Positions 54,376-61,042 of a DNA stretch of 61,042 nucleotides are shown piece by piece. The position numbers and the translations under genes are program-made. Position 1 is the first letter of the stretch, and every line of letters starts with the position of its first letter. The notes under the pieces are model-generated. The model did no database searches. It worked only from the letters and a program-made list of their open reading frames with translations, and was not told the DNA's origin. The DNA is from an uncultured Granulosicoccaceae bacterium (GTDB taxonomy: Bacteria; Pseudomonadota; Gammaproteobacteria; Granulosicoccales; Granulosicoccaceae): the NCBI GenBank assembly GCA_937957915.1, contig CALGNZ010000147.1:1-61042 (forward strand), in the 5' to 3' direction.

Positions 54376-57108
54376 TCAGGCGATACCGAATACTCTAACG
54401 GCGTCCAGTACGCATCGCAATTGTGTCAGCGCTCTCAGGGTTTCGTCGAGCCTGGTGCGCATGCCGTCAATCTCATCGCGACGTACCGAGCTGTTGCGTG
54501 CGGCAAGCGCCTCGAGTCGTTCTATTTCATTGCCCAGCATCGCTTTCGCGTTGGCGCTGGCCTGTGATTTGAGGTCGTCGAGTGATGCATTGGCGATGTT
54601 TTCAGCCTCGTTTAACTGTGCCTGCAGCTGAGCGCGTTTCACCGATATCAACTGCTTGGCCAGCGGTTTTTTTATCGAGTGAAATGCGTCGTTTAACATG
54701 TCGTGCGAAAATTGCCCGGTCAGATCCTGCAGGTTCTCACTGAGAACGACTCGCAGCAATTCACCATTCAGAAATTGTTCTACGCCAAGCGACCTGGGCG
54801 CCGGGCAATCGAAAACATAGTGAGCCTCAATGACAACGCTGCCGCGAGTCAGTGACTCGTGTTGCATGGCGCCGGCGAGTACCTGTCCGAAGCCGCCGGA
54901 AATAATCTGTTCGATGGCGGTCTGTACCAACGGGTGCTCCCAGGTAAGTAGTTGCACTTCCTCACGTGCCAGCGCAATGTGGCGCCGGTAGGTAATGGTG
55001 GTACCGTCCTCTGGTAAGCCCGGATACTCACTGACCGCGAGATGCTCGCCCGGTGATATAATAAAAGTGTGGGCCGATTGATCTTCAATTTCAACGCCCA
55101 GGTTGTCGAGCGCCTGATCCATATATTTCTGCAGCCCGGTATCGGTATCGTACCGATCTATCTCTTCAATAATGGTCGATGAAATTTCCGGTCGGTGCGA
55201 ACTCATCTCGAGCAGACGATCGCGTCCTTGCTGAATTTGCTCGCGTTTGGCGGTAGCGAGGACGGTTGCTTCATCGATAAGGCTGTTTATATCTTCGAGT
55301 TCGCCATCAATAGCCAACTCGAATCTCTCTGCAAGTTCACGTCGCACGGATTCTCCAACCTGACAGGTGTGCTCGAAAGCATCGAGGCCTGTGTGATACC
55401 AGTTCTGCAGGAAATCGGCTTTTGTACCTGTTTCGTAAGGGATAAGAATCTTAATGGTGTGGGTTTGCCCGATACGATCAACACGACCAATTCTTTGCTC
55501 AAGCAGGTCGGCATTTTCGGGCAAATCAAAGAGAATCAGATGATGCAGGAACTGGAAGTTTCTGCCTTCGCTGCCGATTTCGGAGCACAGCAAAATCTGG
55601 CCGCCTGAATCCTCATCTGCAAAATACTCGGCGGCGCGGTCACGTTCAACAATCGACATCTCCTCGTGAAATATGGCCGCATGAATGCCGTGTTTGTCTC
55701 GCAGGTTGCTGGCGAGTGTTTCCACTTTCCGGATGCTCTCGCAAATCAGCAGCAATTTTTCCGGTGCAAGCTCTTTGATGATGTCAGCAAGCCAGTCATT
55801 GATGCCTCCTTTTTGCAGTGCATAAAAGTGTGCCTCTCGTGCAGGAAACCCGCTGACAGCACTGCGAGTGTTGCGAAACATGACGCGTCCGGTGCCGTGT
55901 AAATCGATCATAGCATCGACACAGGCCCTCGGGTCGTCTGCGGTAAGGTCTAACGCTGCGAGTTGCTCGGTCTGTGCCGTTGTTAACGAGGTATCATCGG
56001 AGAGCAGGTGGCTTGCGAGGCTCGCGAGTTCACGATAGCTCTGTTCCTCTGCGGCAAATTTTTCGAGCGATGGAAATCGATTCTTGTCCAGCAGCTGCAG
56101 CCTTGCGAAGTGCCCGCTGTGTCCGAGTTGCTCGGGTGTCGCAGTTAGTAACAATACTGATGGCACGGCGTCCGCCAGCGCGGCAACACAGTGATAGGCC
56201 CTGGCGTCAGCTGAAGGCTCAGCACCTTCAGCGGTGGCAGCAGGCAATTCTATGTGGTGCGCTTCGTCGACGATCAATACATCCCAGGTGGCATCCAGTG
56301 CGTGCTGTTGCGCTTTGTCATTGCTGGTCAGAAATTGCAATGATGTGAGGATCAACTGTCGGTTAAGGAAGGGATTGCCTTCGGTCGCAGACTCCAGTGA
56401 TTCCTCGTACAGAACATCATCCATGATGCTGAAATTCAAATTGAAACGGCGACGCATCTCGACCAGCCATTGATGCAGCAAGGGCTCCGGAACGATAACC
56501 AGTACCCGATTAATCAGGTCAGCGGTCAATTGCTTATGAATGATCAGACCGGCTTCAATGGTCTTGCCCAGGCCCACTTCATCTGCAAGTAATACTCGAG
56601 GCTGATGTCGGTTGGCGACTTCGTTGGCGATGTACAGCTGGTGCGGAATCAGGTCTACCCGTGCACCGCACAGCCCGAACACAGGAGAGCGCAACAGCTC
56701 TTGCTGCATTTCTCGTGAGCGCAGGCGAATGTGGTAACGCCGCTCACGATCGAACTGGCCGTTTAACAATTTGTCTGATGGGCGATTGAACTGGGTGAAG
56801 TTATCCAGCTGCGTCTCGCTCAGCGTTACCTGTTCGCCGTTTTCAGCGATGCCGTAGTACACCACCAGTCCGTCTACAGCTTCCGTATCGGAAACTATGA
56901 TCTCCTGTTTGTCTGCGCTGCGGATACGATCACCGCTGGCAAATAACACCCGGGTGAGCGGTGCCGTCTCTACTGAATAGGTGCGCGTTTCTCCACTGGC
57001 CATGTAGACGATGGTGATAAGTCTGCTTTCGACTTTTAAAATAGTGCCGAGTCCGAGATCAGTTTCGGCATCACTGATCCATCTTTGTCCTGGAGAAAAT
57101 GTAGGCAT
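54376..57108 (-). CDS. rapA: RNA polymerase-associated helicase RapA (SNF2 family)
   Basis: An ATPase that recycles RNA polymerase. From the ATG at 57108 it is 910 residues: an N-terminal Tudor-like part (FSPGQRWISDAETDLGLGTI), SNF2 helicase motifs LLADEVGLGKTIEAGLIIHK (Walker A), VLIVDEAHH (DExH), LLLTATPEQLGHSGHF, LLCSEIGSEGRNFQFLHHLI and QRIGRVDRIGQTHTIKI, then the RapA C-terminal domain. The frame stays open 27 codons further but those residues are unlike RapA. Confidence 0.95.
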   Translation of the reverse strand: MPTFSPGQRWISDAETDLGLGTILKVESRLITIVYMASGETRTYSVETAPLTRVLFASGDRIRSADKQEIIVSDTEAVDGLVVYYGIAENGEQVTLSETQLDNFTQFNRPSDKLLNGQFDRERRYHIRLRSREMQQELLRSPVFGLCGARVDLIPHQLYIANEVANRHQPRVLLADEVGLGKTIEAGLIIHKQLTADLINRVLVIVPEPLLHQWLVEMRRRFNLNFSIMDDVLYEESLESATEGNPFLNRQLILTSLQFLTSNDKAQQHALDATWDVLIVDEAHHIELPAATAEGAEPSADARAYHCVAALADAVPSVLLLTATPEQLGHSGHFARLQLLDKNRFPSLEKFAAEEQSYRELASLASHLLSDDTSLTTAQTEQLAALDLTADDPRACVDAMIDLHGTGRVMFRNTRSAVSGFPAREAHFYALQKGGINDWLADIIKELAPEKLLLICESIRKVETLASNLRDKHGIHAAIFHEEMSIVERDRAAEYFADEDSGGQILLCSEIGSEGRNFQFLHHLILFDLPENADLLEQRIGRVDRIGQTHTIKILIPYETGTKADFLQNWYHTGLDAFEHTCQVGESVRRELAERFELAIDGELEDINSLIDEATVLATAKREQIQQGRDRLLEMSSHRPEISSTIIEEIDRYDTDTGLQKYMDQALDNLGVEIEDQSAHTFIISPGEHLAVSEYPGLPEDGTTITYRRHIALAREEVQLLTWEHPLVQTAIEQIISGGFGQVLAGAMQHESLTRGSVVIEAHYVFDCPAPRSLGVEQFLNGELLRVVLSENLQDLTGQFSHDMLNDAFHSIKKPLAKQLISVKRAQLQAQLNEAENIANASLDDLKSQASANAKAMLGNEIERLEALAARNSSVRRDEIDGMRTRLDETLRALTQLRCVLDAVRVFGIA

Positions 57109-57426
57109 GTGGCTGGTAACAAGTGAAGTGCAGGAAGATGCGGACGTAAATGGCGGTGTAGTTGCTAACGCCATGACTCCGGTGTACATGCGCCTGTGGT
57201 CATAAAATCACCGAGCGAATGGTAGCGACGAAGTATACATTGCCACTGCACCCGAGAGTGAGTGAATGGAGTATTTCTGGTAGTTACAAAATAGCAGCAG
57301 ATCTGTGAAAACCGGAGTGCTTAAACCCCCGGTTAAAATTGCCTGGTATTGTTCATCACGCTGTCGGTCAATTGCCGTGCAGGCTGCTGCCGCTCACTCT
57401 TCTGAAAGCGGTCTGGCGCAGCAGGT
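57109..57426. other. Intergenic region between rapA and the MatB-like gene
   Basis: No gene. AACCGG (57310-57315) and CCGGTT (57329-57334) can pair, and the minus strand then reads TTTTC, so a weak terminator for the synthetase gene may lie here. The rapA promoter should be nearer 57110-57300. Confidence 0.4.
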
Positions 57427-58950
57427 TCAGGAGCTGGTCTGAAAGATACCGGCGTTCTGATCTCGCAGTACATTTTTCTGTACCTTACCCATTGCGTTCC
57501 GGGGGAGTTCTGACACGACGATATATTCCTTCGGCTGCTTGAACTTTGCGATAGTGGCAGACAGGTTGCTGGCGATGGAATCGCAATCAATTGTCTCGCC
57601 ATTTTTTTGCACCAGCACTGCTACAACGCCTTCACCAAAGTCGGCATGTGGTGCCCCGATGACGGCTGATTCGAGCACACCGGGTTGTTCATCCAGTAAC
57701 AGCTCCAGCTCCTTCGGGTAGATGTTGAAGCCGCCTGAGATAATAAGATCTTTGTCGCGACCAACGATATGGACATAACCATGACTGTCGATTTTTGCCA
57801 AATCACCGGTGATAAAAAATCCGCTTTCCAGCAACTCTTCGGCGGTTTTTTCAGGCATGCGCCAATAGCCACTGAACACATTGGGGCCTCGGACCTGCAG
57901 CATGCCAATGGTGTTGGCGGGCAGATCTTCGCCAGTTTCCGGGTTGCAGATTTTCACCTCTACTCCAGGTAGCGGGAATCCAACAGTACCGGCACGACGG
58001 TCACCGTCAAAAGGGTTTGATGTATTCATGTTGGTTTCAGTCATGCCATAGCGTTCCAGAATCTTATGACCGGTTCTTGCGGCAAATTCATCGTGTGTTT
58101 CGGCCAGCAACGGAGCACTGCCTGAAATAAACAAACGCATATGACGAGTCAAATCTGCATTGAATCTGTCATCACTCAACAGCCTCGTATAAAAGGTGGG
58201 TACACCCATCATGGTGGTGGCTTGTGGCAACTGATCAATGACGTTGTCAAGCTTGAAGCCGGGTTGAAAGATCATCGAGGCGCCAGCCAGGGCGATAGTG
58301 TTGCAGGCGACAAACAGGCCGTGCGTGTGGTAGATCGGTAGCGCGTGCAGCAGTACATCTGTTTCAGTGAATTGCCAATACTCGACCAGCGTTTGGGCGT
58401 TGGACAGAAGATTGGCATGCGTTAGCATCGCGCCTTTCGATCTGCCAGTGGTGCCAGATGTATAGAGTATGGCGGCGAGGTCACCAGCATCGCGATCTAT
58501 GGGCTCAAACTGGTCCGGTTTGTCCCTTGCGGCATCTGTCAGGCTGCCGCTGCCATCGGCGTCGAGGGTCATTATTTGACAGGCTGGACCGTCGGCCAGT
58601 GCTGCAGCGAGAGCCACCTTTGCCGTGCTGTCGCACACCAGCATGCCTGGCTCTGCATCGCCTACAAAGTAGCTTATCTCCATGGGGGTATAAGCGGTGT
58701 TCAATGGCAGGTATACACAGCCGCATTGCACACACGCGGTATACAGCGCCAGCGCTTCAACAGACTTGTTTACCTGCGCGGCAACTCGATCACCTGGTTT
58801 TAAACCCGCTGAGATAAGAGCGCCAGCTACTTTGCTCGACAGCTGTAAAAATTGTTCGTAACTGTGACTGTTATCTGCGGTATCGCCGATGTAGCGAGCC
58901 TGATTGTGCTTGTGTGGTGTGAATAGCGCATCGTAAAGGACGTTGGGCAT
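57427..58950 (-). CDS. Acyl-CoA synthetase, malonyl-CoA synthetase (MatB)-like
   Basis: An AMP-forming ligase of about 508 residues. The P-loop-like motif is AILYTSGTTGRSKGAML, with ILERYGMTETNMNTSNPFDG (A5), YWRMPEKTAEELLESGFF and the hinge/A8 GRDKDLIISGGFNIYPKELE. The C-terminal PRNAMGKVQKN holds the catalytic Lys. VNKSVEALALYTACVQCGCV and LPLNTAYTPMEISYFVGDA are close to MatB malonyl-CoA synthetases, as is the length. Start at 58950 (MPNVLYDALF) is family-like; the frame upstream is not. No matA or other malonate gene is adjacent, so the name is for the subfamily. Confidence 0.85.
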   Translation of the reverse strand: MPNVLYDALFTPHKHNQARYIGDTADNSHSYEQFLQLSSKVAGALISAGLKPGDRVAAQVNKSVEALALYTACVQCGCVYLPLNTAYTPMEISYFVGDAEPGMLVCDSTAKVALAAALADGPACQIMTLDADGSGSLTDAARDKPDQFEPIDRDAGDLAAILYTSGTTGRSKGAMLTHANLLSNAQTLVEYWQFTETDVLLHALPIYHTHGLFVACNTIALAGASMIFQPGFKLDNVIDQLPQATTMMGVPTFYTRLLSDDRFNADLTRHMRLFISGSAPLLAETHDEFAARTGHKILERYGMTETNMNTSNPFDGDRRAGTVGFPLPGVEVKICNPETGEDLPANTIGMLQVRGPNVFSGYWRMPEKTAEELLESGFFITGDLAKIDSHGYVHIVGRDKDLIISGGFNIYPKELELLLDEQPGVLESAVIGAPHADFGEGVVAVLVQKNGETIDCDSIASNLSATIAKFKQPKEYIVVSELPRNAMGKVQKNVLRDQNAGIFQTSS

Positions 58951-59404
58951 GCCATAACCTGTCGGAAATTTGCAGCAATTGTACAGAATAAAATGGCCGC
59001 ACCACACAGGATTATGAGTGCTCCGGGTGATCAATCCTGATATTGGTCAGGGACGATTCCGGTCACAGTGTTGGGTAAATGGCTCATCTGCGCTGTTCAG
59101 TGAAGCGGGTCACAGTGCTCGGGAGCCGTGACGATGAAATCCTGACGCGGGCGCAAACAGGTGCACAAAACTGTTTCAAAAAAACCGTTGCAAAACATTA
59201 TTATACATTTGAAAGGTATTTTCGGTCTCAACAGTGCATAGATGTTAGTCGTTACATATACCAGACATACAGCGCACCGCCCACGGTAATTGATCCGACC
59301 GCTGGTGAGGTGCAAGCCGTTGGTGATGTACAGAATTCTGATCGTAACCGAGTGACTGGACACACGGCACTTAAATTTTATATTTACCAGAGAAGACCAA
59401 TCAA
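58951..59404. other. Divergent intergenic region, no gene seen
   Basis: It separates the synthetase (minus) from the coiled-coil gene (plus). AT-rich sequence around 59180-59220 (TTGCAAAACATTATTATACA) may hold promoter elements, but no pair with standard spacing stands out. Confidence 0.4.
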
Positions 59405-60106
59405 ATGCATGCAAGATTAACCGTTAGCGAACGTCAGAAGATCGAGAAAGATATCTCGGGTTTGGTGGCAAACCTGAGCGAGGCAGTTGCCTGTGGCGAT
59501 TCGCGTATCCGTGAACTCGAGAAACTGCTTGAGCAGCAAACCCAGAAAGCCGCAGATGCGCAGGCGCAAGCCGGGGCAGCATCTCAGGCCAACAAGGACT
59601 TCGAAGCTCAGATTACTGCGCTAAAAGAAGAGCTGGGTGCCAAGAACGCTGATATCTCGGTTCTCAACCTTGAGATCAAAACCCTGGGCAAAGATGTTGA
59701 CAGTCTGCAGCGTCAGCACTCTGAGGCAGCTGAAGAAGCGAAATCATTGCGCGACAAACTGGCGAATCTTCAACGTGAAGCTGACCAGGCCAAAACCGCT
59801 GGTGCAGATTCTGATCGCGAGATTGCTGAACTGCGTGAAACGATCAGCGAGTTCGAATCGGTTGACTCCGAGTTGCGCGATCGTATCTCCGAGCTTGAGC
59901 GTCTGCTGGTAATCGAAAGACAAAAAGCCGGACAGGAACTGATGTCTCGTATTCTTGAGCTTGAGTCACTGCTCGAAGTTGAGCGTCGCCGAGTTGCCGA
60001 GATGCCTGAGATCTCGGAAATGGCCCAGATCGATGTGAAGAAAATGGCGGCTAATTCCAAGAATGTGAAAGAGACCAAAAAGAAACTTGCTCGCAAGCTT
60101 GGCTAG
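59405..60106 (+). CDS. Coiled-coil protein of unknown function
   Basis: A 233-residue protein made almost wholly of heptad coiled coil from residue ~35 to ~200 (RIRELEKLLEQQTQKAADAQ; KSLRDKLANLQREADQAK; RIRELE-like ISELERLL and ILELESLL). It has no signal peptide or membrane segment and ends in a Lys-rich tail (KKMAANSKNVKETKKKLARK), which could bind nucleic acid or membrane. A strong terminator follows. It lies next to the DnaA-box cluster, which may be chance. It is similar in style, but not visibly homologous, to the coil of the OmpA-domain protein. Confidence 0.8.
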   Translation: MHARLTVSERQKIEKDISGLVANLSEAVACGDSRIRELEKLLEQQTQKAADAQAQAGAASQANKDFEAQITALKEELGAKNADISVLNLEIKTLGKDVDSLQRQHSEAAEEAKSLRDKLANLQREADQAKTAGADSDREIAELRETISEFESVDSELRDRISELERLLVIERQKAGQELMSRILELESLLEVERRRVAEMPEISEMAQIDVKKMAANSKNVKETKKKLARKLG

Positions 60107-60132
60107 AGAGCCAGCGCAAGAGTTGTAAGCTG

Positions 60133-60162
60133 AAGGCGGCCTCCAAAGGGCCGCCTTTTTTT
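60133..60162 (+). terminator. Rho-independent terminator
   Basis: AAGGCGGCC (60133-60141) pairs with GGCCGCCTT (60149-60157) around TCCAAAG, followed by a T run. It ends the coiled-coil gene transcript. Confidence 0.92.
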
Positions 60163-60740
60163 ATGCCGGTGGTATCGATCACTGGTGTCGATAATAGTGA
60201 ACGCGCGCACCGATTACTTTTTTAGCATTGCGCGCCTGGTGCGAACCTCGCTACAATTTTATTAAGCATTTTTCAACCGGCAGGCAGCAAAAAAAAGTTT
60301 GAAATACGTCAAAAAATTACTTGACGGAAAGTATTTTTTTCTGAATTGGTAGTGGGTTATGCACAATCGGGCGATTGACAATGAGAACTGCCGATATCAC
60401 TTGTGTGAAACCGACACAAATCTCACAGCTGATATCTATGTTATTGAAATTAAAAGAATTTAGTGAATTGGTCACTTTTTAACCAATTTGACATAAATGC
60501 TTGATTCACCTTGCCTCACGACCGCTATACCAATTTTATCCACTAAGTTATCCACAGGTTCAGTGGATAAGTTTTCTTACAAAAAACTGACGGCCATTTG
60601 ATTCAAAAGTGTGACAAGATTAACAGAATCAATGCAGTTCAGTTATCTGTAGAACAGGCAGGTTGTCAGGAGATTTCACCTCGGTGGGGGCTGTGTTGTC
60701 GCGCAGCTACAAGATTTTGCAAGTATGACCTCTCTGGCAA
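60163..60740. other. AT-rich non-coding region, candidate DnaA-bound locus
   Basis: No gene is seen. The left half (60280-60480) is AT-rich with A and T runs. DnaA-box-like sites are at 60357-60365, 60536-60544, 60548-60556 and 60562-60570. AATTGGT (60466-60472) and ACCAATT (60482-60488) form a perfect inverted repeat around nine bases. The region could be an origin of replication or a DnaA-controlled promoter. Confidence 0.5.
60357..60570. other. Cluster of four DnaA-box-like sites
   Basis: TTATGCACA (60357-60365, plus) and TTATCCACA (60548-60556, plus) match the TTATNCACA consensus exactly. TTATCCACT at 60536-60544 (plus) and AGTGGATAA at 60562-60570 (minus) each differ by one base. The three right-hand boxes lie within 35 bases. 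dnaA itself is not in the window. Confidence 0.6.
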
Positions 60741-60985
60741 AGCACTCACATGGCAACTCGCGGCATAAGCAAGGTCTCGCTGACGCGTCGGGTTTCCCCC
60801 GAGTGAGCATTCTCTCGGCAGCGCCTCTAGCACCTCCACGCTGTTTTAATACCTCCGACCAGCAGTTCGTCTGCATTGGCGCCGCACACCGCACTCAGTC
60901 ACAGATAGTGGAAACACGCAGCGTAAGCAAGATCGCTAATAGACGGCTCTCGCTGACGCGTCGGGTTTCCATTGTGTGAGCATTC
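60741..60985. repeat. One and a half further copies of the ~162 bp repeat
   Basis: The stretch opens with only the right arm of the hairpin (GCATAAGCAAGG, then GACGCGTCGGGTTTCC at about 60780-60796). A full unit follows, with TCTCGGCAGCG, GACCAGCAGTTCGTCTGC, GGCGCCGCACACCGCACTC and the inverted pair GGAAAC...AGCGTAAGCAAG / GACGCGTCGGGTTTCC. One arm has a change (GGAAACACG). Same family as 48758-49256. Confidence 0.8.
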
Positions 60986-61042
60986 TGGGGTAGTGCCACT
61001 TCCCTATTAAATCCGGGAAAGTAGGGTGCTCGCGCCCAACGC

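Overview
The window reads as a chromosomal segment of a marine-type gammaproteobacterium whose genus I cannot name from sequence alone. The support is the set of typical gammaproteobacterial genes and gene orders: comEC-exbB-exbD-msbA-lpxK-kdsB, thrS-infC-rpmI-rplT-pheS-pheT-ihfA-merR-tRNA-Pro, rapA, efpL (yeiP) and roxA beside purB. There is no phage, plasmid, insertion sequence, rRNA or CRISPR array in view.

Region 1 (1-12.6 kb) is an accessory carbon-use locus. A D-xylose set (xylF binding protein, xylH permease, a single-domain xylG ATPase, xylA isomerase, then a GMC oxidoreductase) runs rightward. A three-gene unit runs leftward from the same intergenic region: a ROK regulator, an exported di-haem oxidoreductase and an exported FG-GAP/ASPIC-UnbV propeller protein. 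An AT-rich dyad of ROK-operator type lies between the two units. No xylulokinase is present in the window.

Region 2 (12.7-19.2 kb) holds a 1031-residue DUF937 / transmembrane / coiled-coil / OmpA protein built partly from exact 49-residue (seven-heptad) repeats, a hisC-type aminotransferase, and a GATase plus FAD-oxidoreductase pair. Region 3 (19.6-30.2 kb) is an envelope block: a one-permease Lol exporter (lolC/F, lolD), two tandem REPIN-like elements, comEC, exbBD, msbA, lpxK, kdsB and a NUDIX hydrolase.

Region 4 (30.4-39 kb) has an acidic 981-residue membrane protein with TPR-like repeats, a CAP-domain lipoprotein, an exported protein that joins a subtilisin-like domain to a C-terminal HExxH metalloprotease-like domain, then roxA and purB. 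Region 5 (39.1-47.2 kb) is the translation cluster, flanked by tRNA-Val(GAC) and tRNA-Pro(GGG). Its infC appears to start at AUA, so a start-codon search based on ATG/GTG/TTG truncates it.

Region 6 (47.6-61 kb) has an unrecognised protein, a three-copy array of a ~162 bp hairpin repeat, an enoyl-CoA hydratase/isomerase, DUF1285, efpL, ybaK, xthA, rapA, a matB-like synthetase and a coiled-coil protein. It ends in an AT-rich non-coding stretch with four DnaA-box-like sites, two of which match TTATNCACA exactly, followed by another copy of the ~162 bp repeat.
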